DNA of 64,000 nt, from positions 8,427 to 72,426 of the forward strand of contig USAN01000008.1 of the NCBI GenBank assembly GCA_900552645.1. The letters run 5' to 3'. This DNA comes from an uncultured Bacteroides sp. GTDB taxonomy: Bacteria > Bacteroidota > Bacteroidia > Bacteroidales > Bacteroidaceae. Below the pieces are notes generated by a model. It was not told where the DNA came from. It saw only the letters and a program-made list of their open reading frames with translations, and made no database searches. Shown here piece after piece: positions 35,756 to 45,033 of the stretch (its first letter is position 1; each line of letters begins with the position of its first letter). The position numbers and the translations under genes were made by a program.

Positions 35756-35799
35756 AATATACGGACCCAATGTAGTAAAAAACAGTGTATCCGTATATT
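35756..35799 (-). terminator. Hairpin between the dipeptidyl peptidase gene and lipA
   Basis: A perfect 10-bp stem (AATATACGGA at 35756-35765 with 35790-35799) has a 24-base loop. On the minus strand it is followed by ATTTTAAT, and it ends 11 bases before the lipA start codon. It could be a weak terminator or affect lipA ribosome access. Confidence 0.5.
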
Positions 35800-35811
35800 G
35801 TTTTATATAAA

Positions 35812-38013
35812 TTATTTCATGTTGCGGTTAAAGAATTCGGTAACGCGCTTAAGCAGATGTTTTGTGGTATTTCCACCACGTATGCCATGATTCCTATTGG
35901 TATATATCTGCATATCGAACTGTTTGTCGGCTTGTACAAGTGCTTCTGAATACTCTGTATTGTTGCGCAAGTGCACATTATCGTCTGCAGTACCATGGAT
36001 AAGCAGCAATTCACCCTGAAGTTTAGATGCACGGTTTATTGCAGAAGAAGTTTCGTAGCCTTCCATATTTTCTTTAGGAGTACGCATGAATCTTTCGGTA
36101 TAAACCGAATCATAGAAGCGCCAGTCGGTTGGTGCTGCAACCGCTACTCCAGCTTTGAATACAGGTGTTCCCTCGCTCATAGACATAAGGGTATTGTAAC
36201 CTCCATAACTCCATCCCCAAATACCTATTCTGTTTTTGTCTACATAAGGTAATGTGCCTAAGTATTTTGCAGCTTCTACTTGATCTTTTGACTCTTTAAT
36301 GCCAAGATTAAGATAAGTACATTTTTCGAAGTCTGATCCTCTACCTCCTGTACCACGACCGTCTACGCATACTGTAATGTAACCCTGATCGGCCAGATAG
36401 CCTTCAAACATACCACCATCACGGCGTGCCCCTATATTCCATTTGTCAAGAACTTCTTGAGAACCTGGTCCGCTATACTGATGCATAATTACAGGATATT
36501 TCTTTGAAGGATTAAAATTGGCAGGCTTCATCATCCATCCATTTAACTCTATTCCTTCACTAGTCTTGAACTTGAATAGTTCTTTTTTAGGCAAAGTTAC
36601 TGATGTCAGTTTCTGATTAAGAGTTTCATTGTCAATCAAAGTAGAAATAACCTTTCCTGTATTGTCGTTAAGAGTAACTACAGGAGGAGTCGTAATGTTT
36701 GAATAAGTATTTATATAATTCTTCATGTCTTTGCTGAAGATTGCGTTGTTGCTTCCCTCTTTTGAGGAGATCTTTGTCTTCTTTCCCTTTGCATCTATCT
36801 TGTATATTGATGTACGTAGCGGACTCCCTTCATTACTTTCGTAGTAGAATGTGTTGGTAGCCTTATCCCATCCAAGGAAATTCTTTACTTCAAATTCACC
36901 TTTTGTAATCTGCTTTACAAGATTACCTCCGGCTGTATATAGATAAAGATGATTATAGCCGTCTCTTTCACTCATCATTACAAAGTTTTCTGGATAGAAT
37001 GCTATATTCGAATATGCATTTTCTTTAATATATTGAGGAGCCTCGTCGCGTACCATAATCTTAGAAACGGTACTTTTGGGATTTGAGTAGTAAAGATCGA
37101 ATTGATTTTGATGACGATTAAGGGTCATAACAGCCAATGCATCCGGATTATCGGTAAACTTGATACGTGGAATGTAAGTATCCGAACCGATAGGTAAGTC
37201 CATCTTACGTGTAATTTTACTCTTGATGTCGAATGTATGTACAGATACCTTAGAGTTATTAATTCCAGGCATAGGATATTTGTATTCATATTTGCCAGGG
37301 TAAGTGGTATAATCGTTCAGTTCAGGCTTCATACCTTTATAAAGAGGAAATGAGTATGTAGGCACCTTACTTTCGTCAAATTTTATATAAGCAAGCATCT
37401 TGCTGTCGGGACTGAAGTCAAAGGCACGGTTAAATCCGAATTCTTCTTCATATACCCAGTCGGGTATTCCGTTAAGTATTTCGTTTCTTTTACCATCTTT
37501 TGTAATCTGCGATTCACTGTTTCCGAAAAGAAGTTTTACAAGATAGATGTTATTGTCGCGTACGAAGGCTATCTGACTCCCATCCGGCGAGAATAGAGGA
37601 ACTTGTTGAGATCCTGTTTCCGAAAGAGGTTCCATCTTGTTGTTCTTTATATCGAAAATGTAGTAATCTGCAGTAAAAGAATGACGATATATTGGTTTAG
37701 TATTTGTCTGAATGAGCATTCTTTTCTCATCGGGTGAAAAAATATATCCTTCTATTGACTCAACCGGACAATTCCTTGCAGTAGATACATCGAAAACAGT
37801 TTCAATCTCTTTGCCCGTTTTGAATGAATATTTTACTATTTTTTTTCCATCTTTACTCAATCGTGTATAAGTGGTGCCATCGTTTAAAGGATTTACTCCA
37901 TAAATTCCTTCACTTCTAAACTTGCCTTCAGCAATATCCTGCAAGGCGATGTTTTGTGCCTTGGTTATTAGCATAAATAAGGATAAAATAATAAATATGC
38001 TTAATTTTTTCAT
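35812..38013 (-). CDS. S9B dipeptidyl peptidase (DPP IV-like)
   Basis: This 733-residue enzyme releases N-terminal dipeptides, often after proline, and probably acts in the periplasm: the signal sequence is MKKLSIFIILSLFMLITKAQ. An eight-bladed propeller (residues about 40-480) precedes the alpha/beta-hydrolase domain. The nucleophile serine lies in GIWGWSYGGYN (near residue 602), the aspartate in HGTADDN (near 676) and the histidine in NRNHGIRG (near 708). The double-glutamate motif that anchors the substrate N-terminus is plausibly YEEEFG (near residue 189). A TAACTTTG element at 38046-38053 is its candidate promoter. Confidence 0.93.
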   Translation of the reverse strand: MKKLSIFIILSLFMLITKAQNIALQDIAEGKFRSEGIYGVNPLNDGTTYTRLSKDGKKIVKYSFKTGKEIETVFDVSTARNCPVESIEGYIFSPDEKRMLIQTNTKPIYRHSFTADYYIFDIKNNKMEPLSETGSQQVPLFSPDGSQIAFVRDNNIYLVKLLFGNSESQITKDGKRNEILNGIPDWVYEEEFGFNRAFDFSPDSKMLAYIKFDESKVPTYSFPLYKGMKPELNDYTTYPGKYEYKYPMPGINNSKVSVHTFDIKSKITRKMDLPIGSDTYIPRIKFTDNPDALAVMTLNRHQNQFDLYYSNPKSTVSKIMVRDEAPQYIKENAYSNIAFYPENFVMMSERDGYNHLYLYTAGGNLVKQITKGEFEVKNFLGWDKATNTFYYESNEGSPLRTSIYKIDAKGKKTKISSKEGSNNAIFSKDMKNYINTYSNITTPPVVTLNDNTGKVISTLIDNETLNQKLTSVTLPKKELFKFKTSEGIELNGWMMKPANFNPSKKYPVIMHQYSGPGSQEVLDKWNIGARRDGGMFEGYLADQGYITVCVDGRGTGGRGSDFEKCTYLNLGIKESKDQVEAAKYLGTLPYVDKNRIGIWGWSYGGYNTLMSMSEGTPVFKAGVAVAAPTDWRFYDSVYTERFMRTPKENMEGYETSSAINRASKLQGELLLIHGTADDNVHLRNNTEYSEALVQADKQFDMQIYTNRNHGIRGGNTTKHLLKRVTEFFNRNMK

Positions 38014-38074
38014 AATATATATGTTCTTTAAATGATACTTTTTCGCAAAGTTAAGGTTTTAGTTTGGAAATATA

Positions 38075-38082
38075 TATATTTG
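38075..38082 (+). promoter_or_regulatory. -7 element for the radical-SAM protein gene
   Basis: TATATTTG fits TAnnTTTG and lies 17 bases upstream of the ATG at 38100, predicting a short leader. No -33 match is visible. Confidence 0.35.
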
Positions 38083-38099
38083 TAATGTAAAATAAGTAT

Positions 38100-39029
38100 A
38101 TGAACAAAGAGAGACTTTATAATGACTATTCGGCTTTCTTAATGGATAATTTCTCGTGTAAAGTACAGAAAATATCTATTAATGCAGGATTTACCTGTCC
38201 TAATCGCGACGGTAAGTTAGGATATGGAGGATGTACGTACTGCAATAATCAAACTTTCAATCCTTCATATTGCAAGACAGAAAAGTCGGTTATGCAGCAA
38301 CTAATAGAGGGAAAGGATTTCTTTGCATACAAATATCCAAACATGAAATACCTGGCATATTTTCAGGCATATACCAATACATATGGCGAACTTGAAGATT
38401 TGAAGAAGAAATATGAGGATGCTCTTGAAATAGATAAGGTAGTCGGGATAGTGATTGGTACGCGTCCAGATTGTATACCTGATAGTCTTTTGGATTATTT
38501 AGAAGAACTAAATAATAGAACATTTCTTGTTGTTGAATATGGAGTGGAAAGTACAGATAACAGAACCCTTGAAAGAATAAACAGAGGTCACACATTTGAA
38601 AAATCTCGAGAAGCTATAATTAAAACTGCTGCAAGAGGAATAAGAACAGGGGCACACATGATACTTGGACTGCCAGGTGAATCTAGAGAAACAATATTGA
38701 ATCAAGCACAAATATTGTCCCAACTTCCAATTACAACGCTTAAGCTTCATCAGTTGCAGTTAATAAAAGGAACTAGGATGGCTAAGGAATATCAGGATAA
38801 TCCTACCGATTTTCATCTTTATGATGTCGATGAGTATATTGATCTTGTTATAGATTACATAGAACTTTTACGTCCCGACATAGTACTTGAACGATTCATT
38901 TCACAGTCGCCTAGAGATTTACTCATTGCACCTGACTGGAAGATAAAGAATTATGAATTTACTGATAAAGTCAAGAAAAGAATAAAAGAAAGAAATGCCT
39001 GGCAAGGCAAAAACTATAATCTAAAATAG
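38100..39029 (+). CDS. YhcC-type radical-SAM protein (TIGR01212-like)
   Basis: The 309-residue protein has the radical-SAM iron-sulphur cysteines C33, C45 and C48 (NAGFTCPNRDG, then GGCTYCNN), the widely spaced pattern of the YhcC family. Later conserved segments are VGIVIGTRPDCIPD near residue 117, VEYGVESTDNRTL near residue 146 and GAHMILGLPGE near residue 185. Biochemical function is unknown for this family; some members affect cell motility or tRNA modification in other bacteria. It is 12 bases upstream of the flavodiiron gene, so both may be co-transcribed. An oxidative-stress link is only suggested by that neighbour. Confidence 0.88.
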   Translation: MNKERLYNDYSAFLMDNFSCKVQKISINAGFTCPNRDGKLGYGGCTYCNNQTFNPSYCKTEKSVMQQLIEGKDFFAYKYPNMKYLAYFQAYTNTYGELEDLKKKYEDALEIDKVVGIVIGTRPDCIPDSLLDYLEELNNRTFLVVEYGVESTDNRTLERINRGHTFEKSREAIIKTAARGIRTGAHMILGLPGESRETILNQAQILSQLPITTLKLHQLQLIKGTRMAKEYQDNPTDFHLYDVDEYIDLVIDYIELLRPDIVLERFISQSPRDLLIAPDWKIKNYEFTDKVKKRIKERNAWQGKNYNLK

Positions 39030-39041
39030 ATAAAAAGACAT

Positions 39042-40232
39042 ATGGAAATAAAAGGAAATATTCATTATGTAGGAGTTAATGACCGTACGAAGAATCTGTT
39101 TGAAAACTTATGGCCGTTACCTTACGGAGTTTCTTATAACTCTTATCTTATTGATGATGAAATGGTAGCATTGGTTGACACTGTCGATGTTTGCTACTTT
39201 GAGGTTTATCTTAAAAAAATACGCAGTATAATTGGTAATCGTCCTATCAATTATCTTATTATAAATCATATGGAACCAGATCATTCAGGTTCTATAAGCC
39301 TTATCAAGAAGTATTATCCCGACATTATAATAGTAGGAAATAAGAAAACTTTCGAAATGATTGAAGGTTTTTATGGAGTTCTTGGCGAAAGATACGTTGT
39401 TAATGAAGGCGATTTTCTTGCGTTGGGACATCATAAACTTCGTTTCTATATGGTGCCTATGGTTCATTGGCCAGAAACTATGGTAACATATGATGAAACA
39501 AGCGAATTTTTATTTTCGGGAGATGCTTTCGGATGCTTCGGCGCTTTGAATGGGGGAGTAGTTGACAGTAAGATAAATACTGATATTTATTGGGGCGAAA
39601 TGGTTCGTTATTATTCTAATATTGTAGGGAAATATGGAGCTCCTGTACAGAAGGCTTTAGAAAAACTTAAGTTCTTGAAAATATGGGCAATTTGCCCTAC
39701 ACATGGACCGGTTTGGACAGATGAAAAATGTCGTGTTATAGATATTTATGACACTTTGAGCCGCTACGAGGCTAAAGAAGGAGTGGTAATTGCCTATGGA
39801 AGCATGTATGGAAATACAGCTGAGATGGCAGAGACTATTGCAGAAGAGTTAAGTTGTAAGGGAATAAAAAATATAGTAATGCACGATGTTTCAAGAACTC
39901 ATCATTCCTTTATAATAGCAGATATATTCCGATATAAGGGACTTATTGTAGGATGTCCTACATATAATACTCAGATGTATCCAGAAATGGAGGCATTGCT
40001 TAGCAAGATAGCAGCACGTGACATGAAAGGGAGAGTATTGGGCTACTTCGGCTCTTTTACGTGGGCTAGTGCTGCAGTGAAGAGAATTGAAGAATTTAAT
40101 GCAAAACTTAAGTTCGAGATTGTGGGCAATCCTGTTGAAATGAAGCATTCAATGCGTGAAGATACTATGATGAAATGTAAAGAACTTGCTAAAGATATGG
40201 CCGAAAAGCTGAAATGTATATACGGAGAATAA
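39042..40232 (+). CDS. Flavodiiron protein (oxygen/NO reductase, FprA type)
   Basis: Flavodiiron proteins reduce O2 or NO in anaerobes, taking electrons from rubredoxin or other donors. The 396-residue protein has a metallo-beta-lactamase-like domain with the di-iron ligands HMEPDH (H76, E78, D80, H81), a histidine in MVHWPE, an aspartate in FSGDAFG and a histidine in PTHGPVW. A flavodoxin domain follows from about residue 250, with the FMN-binding AYGSMYGNTAEMAE motif. No rubredoxin domain is attached, so an external donor is needed. It is followed by a terminator at 40390-40426. Confidence 0.93.
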   Translation: MEIKGNIHYVGVNDRTKNLFENLWPLPYGVSYNSYLIDDEMVALVDTVDVCYFEVYLKKIRSIIGNRPINYLIINHMEPDHSGSISLIKKYYPDIIIVGNKKTFEMIEGFYGVLGERYVVNEGDFLALGHHKLRFYMVPMVHWPETMVTYDETSEFLFSGDAFGCFGALNGGVVDSKINTDIYWGEMVRYYSNIVGKYGAPVQKALEKLKFLKIWAICPTHGPVWTDEKCRVIDIYDTLSRYEAKEGVVIAYGSMYGNTAEMAETIAEELSCKGIKNIVMHDVSRTHHSFIIADIFRYKGLIVGCPTYNTQMYPEMEALLSKIAARDMKGRVLGYFGSFTWASAAVKRIEEFNAKLKFEIVGNPVEMKHSMREDTMMKCKELAKDMAEKLKCIYGE

Positions 40233-40389
40233 TAGTATTCCAATAAGTTATATAAAATTTATAGTAGACTATATTAAACAATATAAATTAATGTCCGTGA
40301 TATGAATTATAAATGTCAAGCATATATATTTAAGATATTTCTATCAATAAATTTCATGGAATAAAACTCTGTTTTTATCATATATACTA

Positions 40390-40432
40390 GAATAATTTAT
40401 CTTATATTTTATAAGATAAATTATTCTTTATC
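40390..40432 (+). terminator. Terminator after the flavodiiron gene
   Basis: A perfect 16-bp stem (GAATAATTTATCTTAT at 40390-40405 with 40411-40426) has a 5-base loop and TTTAT after it. The surrounding 289-base gap (40233-40521) to the bioD end holds nothing else I can support. Confidence 0.75.
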
Positions 40433-40521
40433 AGGTCAATAAAATTTTTAGTAACAATGTATAATCGGAATATTGCTATAATAAAATTTTTAGCTGACGT
40501 TAAATTTTAATATAAAGTACC

Positions 40522-41169
40522 CTATAACAGCATTTTGGGCACTTTAATAAATTCAACTTCCGGAAAGTCTCTTTTTATTACTTTGGAAAGATATTCTTCA
40601 GTATCATGCGTTATTATTTTATCTTCTCCTTCTGGATAAAGGTTGTACAATAATGCATGAAGTTTTATGGCTCTTCTTTTTATGGCTTCTAAACTAAGGA
40701 GTGTGTGATTAATACTTCCCAAACGACCAGATGTAACGAATATAAGAGGATAATTTTCTCTTTGTATATAGTCTATAGTAAGCATGTCATCTGTAAGAGG
40801 TACCATCAGACCACCGGCTCCTTCTACAAGAACTGTATCGTATTTATTGCTTAGTCTAATAGTAGCACTTTTTATCTTTTCGAAGTCAATATTGCGCTTG
40901 TCTAGTTTTGATGCAAGATGAGGCGATGCAGGATATGTGAATACTTCGGGCCATGTAGTACCATCTCTATCTTCGTCTGTAAAATCCATCTTCATTAGTT
41001 TTCGATGAAGTTGAATATCTTCCGAGTATCCTTCGTTCCCAGTCTGTATAAATTTTTGGGTAATTACATTCTTACCTTTTTTCTTAAGAATATCTGCATA
41101 GTATGCAGTGCAGTATGATTTGCCAATATTGGTATCAATACCACTTATAAAAAAAATATTTTTTTTCAT
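40522..41169 (-). CDS. bioD: Dethiobiotin synthase BioD
   Basis: BioD closes the ureido ring of dethiobiotin with CO2 and ATP, the step before BioB. The 215-residue protein has the P-loop ISGIDTNIGKS at residues 8-18 and a TLRLSNKYDTVLVEGAGG-like region with the conserved VEGAGG motif near residue 118. The length is usual. It is the last gene of the bioB-A-F-G-C-D operon, 13 bases after bioC. Confidence 0.93.
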   Translation of the reverse strand: MKKNIFFISGIDTNIGKSYCTAYYADILKKKGKNVITQKFIQTGNEGYSEDIQLHRKLMKMDFTDEDRDGTTWPEVFTYPASPHLASKLDKRNIDFEKIKSATIRLSNKYDTVLVEGAGGLMVPLTDDMLTIDYIQRENYPLIFVTSGRLGSINHTLLSLEAIKRRAIKLHALLYNLYPEGEDKIITHDTEEYLSKVIKRDFPEVEFIKVPKMLL

Positions 41170-41182
41170 TTTATGTAATATT

Positions 41183-41935
41183 TTAGAGTTTTCTTACTAA
41201 TATGTAAATAGGATTATAAGTAAGTGTTACTTTGCCATTTAGTTCATATTTTTCTCGGTAAAGATTACAGAATTCTTCTATCTTTCCTTTTGTCCACTTG
41301 TGTTTTGCTGTAGCAGTTACACCTGTTTTCTTAATATGATAAAGCACATCTATAGGTGATGTGAATGTAAGTGATATTATTTCTTCCTTACTATATATAA
41401 TCTCATAATCTTCGGAAAGTATATTTTCTATATTACTAATAGGAAGATAGGAGAGTCCGTGTCCAGTCATTTCTATAAATTCATGCATATTGTCTTTGCC
41501 GAAGGTAGAGAATGCAAGATATCCACCAGGTTTTAGTATAGAGTGACACTTCTTGAAAAATATGTTTATATTTTCGAACCATTGTATTGTAGAACACGAA
41601 ACTATCATATCCTGATTAGCAGGGAAATCAATACTTTCGGCATCTCCCCACATGTAAGATATATTTTCGCTATTGCTCAAATCACAGAAGCATTTTTCCA
41701 TTTCATGACACAGATCATTTATTATAAATGATTTGGGAGCGAAGGTCTTTACTATATTTCGGCTCATGAATCCAGTTCCACAACCTATTTCGAGTATGAA
41801 TGGCGATTTAACTGATACATTATTTTTTAGAATTACGTTCATCCTTTCGGCTATAATTTTCTGTGCTTTAGCCTCGTTATTGTAAGTCTGGATTGATTTT
41901 GTGAATCTCGACTTCAAAAGTTTCTTGTCTATCAT
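41183..41935 (-). CDS. bioC: Malonyl-ACP O-methyltransferase BioC
   Basis: BioC methylates malonyl-ACP so that the fatty-acid machinery can build pimeloyl-ACP methyl ester. The 250-residue SAM-dependent methyltransferase shows the GxGxG-type motif LEIGCGTGFMSRNI (about residue 48), MIVSCSTIQWFENI near residue 110 and SILKPGGYLAFSTF near residue 132. It lies between bioG and bioD in the biotin operon, which fixes its role better than sequence alone. Confidence 0.9.
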   Translation of the reverse strand: MIDKKLLKSRFTKSIQTYNNEAKAQKIIAERMNVILKNNVSVKSPFILEIGCGTGFMSRNIVKTFAPKSFIINDLCHEMEKCFCDLSNSENISYMWGDAESIDFPANQDMIVSCSTIQWFENINIFFKKCHSILKPGGYLAFSTFGKDNMHEFIEMTGHGLSYLPISNIENILSEDYEIIYSKEEIISLTFTSPIDVLYHIKKTGVTATAKHKWTKGKIEEFCNLYREKYELNGKVTLTYNPIYILVRKL

Positions 41936-41949
41936 GTAATAAGTATAGT

Positions 41950-42600
41950 TTATTTTAATAGTTCGCAGAATAAGTTGAAGTCAAAATGAGCAATATTCTG
42001 TAGTTCTATATGTTCGAGTTTTTTGTTCTTCCATGCATTTAGTTGATTTTCATATGGAAATATGAGATCGTTCTTACCAACTATTATCTTACTCCATTTT
42101 ATATTATTGTTTAAAGGGATTTTAGTATGTATAGCCATAAATTCGAGTTCTTCCTTTATATCTTTTAAAAATCTTTTTGGAGTAATAGTCAAGAATTGCT
42201 GGAAAGCATCGCGTCCGTAGCACATCCTTCGGAAGAATTTTATAAGATTCTTGTCTGTTAGAGTATTTAGTGTACCCATGTATACAGACGTTGGTATGCC
42301 ACTTTCATCACTTATAGGAGTAAGGGTTCCGTTTATAGCTATAGCTTGGCTGTATTCTATATTCCACTTGTCTATAATATAGGCTGCTGCCCAAACTCCC
42401 ATAGACCATCCTATTATCCTTATGTCATTATACTCCTTTATCTTTTCAATGTCGAAGTTTAAATCAGAATAGTCATAGCATATCATATAGTTTTTGTTGC
42501 AAGACATCATATTTCTAAATGGGTTTATGTCCATTGCCCATCCTGCAAACAAAATTATAAGATTTTTATCGCTGCTTCTTTTAATATTAATCTGTTTCAT
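41950..42600 (-). CDS. bioG: Pimeloyl-ACP methyl ester esterase BioG
   Basis: BioG removes the methyl ester from pimeloyl-ACP to end chain extension. The 216-residue protein shows the family's NLIILFAGWAMD start and the nucleophile serine in IIGWSMGVWAAAY (near residue 65). It overlaps the bioF stop by four bases and lies 14 bases before bioC. In this operon it takes the place of bioH. Confidence 0.87.
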   Translation of the reverse strand: MKQINIKRSSDKNLIILFAGWAMDINPFRNMMSCNKNYMICYDYSDLNFDIEKIKEYNDIRIIGWSMGVWAAAYIIDKWNIEYSQAIAINGTLTPISDESGIPTSVYMGTLNTLTDKNLIKFFRRMCYGRDAFQQFLTITPKRFLKDIKEELEFMAIHTKIPLNNNIKWSKIIVGKNDLIFPYENQLNAWKNKKLEHIELQNIAHFDFNLFCELLK

Positions 42601-43748
42601 AATAATTCTTTAAGTTCCATAATATCGTCTACACTTATATTGGAAGTAAGCGAGAATCGTAGTCTAGATCCGTTTTCGGGTACAGTAGGAGGGCGTACAG
42701 GAAGGACGTAGAATCCTTTATTATGCATCTCCTCGGCTTTTAATAAAGCCAGTTGGCTCTGTTTGGTAACAAGTGGCAATATGTGGCTGGTACTATTTGA
42801 TGAGTATCCTTTTTGTTCAAGTATATCTTTCAGTAGAATTGATATGCTGTGAAGATGCTCTCTTTTATTCTTGAATGTATAAAGGCGTTGTAGTATGAAT
42901 TCTGTCCATAATATATTGATAGGCGGAAGGGCTGTAGTAAATATAAGCGGACGCATACGGTTTATAAGGAGCTCTCTTACTGTGTTATTACATATAATAT
43001 AAGCTCCTATCGAACCAATTGCTTTGCCGAAGGTTCCACACAAGAAGTCAATATCCTTTATACATCCATACTGTTCAGCACATCCCAGTCCTTTTTCTCC
43101 TCTTAATCCTATAGCGTGAGCTTCGTCTACATATAACATCATGTTTGGAAAAAGACTTTTAAATGCCACCAACCTTTTAAGATCTGCTTCATCGCCGTCC
43201 ATGCTGAAAATGCTCTCGGTAACTACTATAATTCGTCTATATCGATCAAAGTTATTGCATAAAATTTTTTCAAGGTGAGCATAGTCATTGTGACGATAAC
43301 GTTCAAATGGTATTCCTGTCAATCTTATTCCGTCTATTATGCTAGCATGTACCAACTTATCGGCTATCACAAGCGTATTACTGTCCGATATTGCTGGTAG
43401 AATACCTATATTCATATGATATCCGCTGTTGAAAGTCAATGCAGCTTCTGAGTCGAATAAATGTGTTAGCAATTTTTCAAGACGATCGTAACAAGAGAAG
43501 TTTCCTGTCAGTAGTCGTGACGATGATGCTGAAAACAGTAACTCTTCTTGGTTTACATTCTTTAGAAATTCAGTTCTAAGACTATATTCTGTTGCAATTC
43601 CAAGATAGTCATTAGAGGAGAAATTAATCATCTCTCTTCCTTCTTTTATAACGAACTTATCGCGATGTACTATATGGGGAAAACTTCTGTAATTTTTATT
43701 TTCCTTCAACTTTATAAGTTCGTCATTCCAATTATCATATATGTTCAT
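42597..43748 (-). CDS. bioF: 8-amino-7-oxononanoate synthase BioF
   Basis: BioF is a PLP enzyme that joins pimeloyl-ACP or -CoA with L-alanine. The ATG at 43748 (MNIYDNWNDELIK) is used; an upstream ATG at 43775 would overlap bioA. The 383-residue protein has the conserved FSSNDYLGIA motif near residue 43, YVDEAHAIGLRGEKGLGC and the PLP-binding lysine in CGTFGKAIGSIGAY. It is coupled to bioG by a four-base overlap. Confidence 0.93.
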   Translation of the reverse strand: MNIYDNWNDELIKLKENKNYRSFPHIVHRDKFVIKEGREMINFSSNDYLGIATEYSLRTEFLKNVNQEELLFSASSSRLLTGNFSCYDRLEKLLTHLFDSEAALTFNSGYHMNIGILPAISDSNTLVIADKLVHASIIDGIRLTGIPFERYRHNDYAHLEKILCNNFDRYRRIIVVTESIFSMDGDEADLKRLVAFKSLFPNMMLYVDEAHAIGLRGEKGLGCAEQYGCIKDIDFLCGTFGKAIGSIGAYIICNNTVRELLINRMRPLIFTTALPPINILWTEFILQRLYTFKNKREHLHSISILLKDILEQKGYSSNSTSHILPLVTKQSQLALLKAEEMHNKGFYVLPVRPPTVPENGSRLRFSLTSNISVDDIMELKELL

Positions 43749-43758
43749 GTATGTATAA

Positions 43759-45033
43759 TTATAATTCTGATACAATCTTTATCAATGCCTTAGTTAATTT
43801 TGTAAGCTGCGACTTGGTTATTATATATGGAGGCATAATATAGATTAATCGACCGAAAGGTCGCACCCATACTTCCTCTTCTACAAATCTTTTTTGCATG
43901 AAAGCTATATCTACAGGTTCTTTCATTTCTATAACTCCTATTGCACCAAGCACGCGCACATCTTTTACAACTTTTAAATTTATGGCTGGTGCCAATTCTT
44001 TTACAAGCTGTTTTTCAATGCGTGCAATCTTTTCCTCCCAGTTGTACGACATTAGAATTTTTATAGATTCGATAGCTACTGCACATGCTAGAGGATTTCC
44101 CATGAAGGTAGGGCCATGCATGAATACTCCAGGTGATCCTCCCGAAATAGTATCGGCAACCTCATTATTACAAAGTACTCCCGAGAATGTGAGATATCCT
44201 CCTGTAAGTGCTTTACCAATACACATTATATCGGGTTCCACTCCAGCATGTTCGTATGCGAACATTTTGCCTGTACGCCCGAACCCTGTTGCTATCTCAT
44301 CGAATATTACTAGAATATTATATTTGCGACATAGCTTCACAGCCTCTACAAGATACTGTTGGTTATAAAAGCGCATTCCGCCAGCTCCTTGCACGATTGG
44401 TTCTAGTATCATGGCAGCAATCTCATTATGATGTTTTTCGACTATATTTTTAAGGGATACTATGTCAATGTCATTCCATTTTGCACCAAATGGAATTGTA
44501 GGAGCATCGGCAAAAAATCTAATAGGCAGACTCGATCCAAAAAGTCCGTGCATTCCTGTAACCGGATCGCATACTGACATGGCATTCCATGTATCACCAT
44601 GATATCCAGAACGTATTGTAACGAAGTTACTTTTCTTTCCTATATTTTTTGAGGCCCAGTACTGAACAGCCATCTTCATCGCTACTTCTACTGCTATAGA
44701 TCCCGAATCGGCATAGAATATCTTCTGCATGGAATGTGGAACTATTTGCAGAAGAAGTTTACCTAATTCAATGGCAGGATCATGAGTGAGTCCTCCAAAC
44801 ATGATGTGCGACATCTTCTTTATCTGACGTATTGCAGCTTCATTAAGTTTCTTATTATTATATCCGTGTATGGTGCACCACCACGACGACATCCCATCTA
44901 CTAACTGCGTGCCATCTTCCAATTCTATTAATACCCCTTTTGCTTTTTTTACCTTATATACCGGTAATGGATTTATGGTAGAAGTATAAGGATGCCATAA
45001 ATGTTGTCTGTCAAAATCTTCATTCCAATTCAT
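43759..45033 (-). CDS. bioA: Adenosylmethionine-8-amino-7-oxononanoate aminotransferase BioA
   Basis: BioA transfers the amino group of S-adenosylmethionine to make 7,8-diaminononanoate. The 424-residue PLP aminotransferase shows QHLWHPYTS near residue 10, GMSSWWCTIHGYN near residue 48, FYADSGSIAVEVAMKMA near residue 105, VIFDEIATGFGRTG near residue 224 and the PLP lysine in IGKALTGGYLT. Its ATG lies inside the 3' end of bioB (14-base overlap). Confidence 0.95.
   Translation of the reverse strand: MNWNEDFDRQHLWHPYTSTINPLPVYKVKKAKGVLIELEDGTQLVDGMSSWWCTIHGYNNKKLNEAAIRQIKKMSHIMFGGLTHDPAIELGKLLLQIVPHSMQKIFYADSGSIAVEVAMKMAVQYWASKNIGKKSNFVTIRSGYHGDTWNAMSVCDPVTGMHGLFGSSLPIRFFADAPTIPFGAKWNDIDIVSLKNIVEKHHNEIAAMILEPIVQGAGGMRFYNQQYLVEAVKLCRKYNILVIFDEIATGFGRTGKMFAYEHAGVEPDIMCIGKALTGGYLTFSGVLCNNEVADTISGGSPGVFMHGPTFMGNPLACAVAIESIKILMSYNWEEKIARIEKQLVKELAPAINLKVVKDVRVLGAIGVIEMKEPVDIAFMQKRFVEEEVWVRPFGRLIYIMPPYIITKSQLTKLTKALIKIVSEL

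Noticed and set aside
43898..44368. Plus-strand 156-codon frame inside bioA
   Set aside because: Antisense to a complete BioA with PLP motifs; repeated Ser/Ile/Pro pattern is that of a reverse-complement frame.
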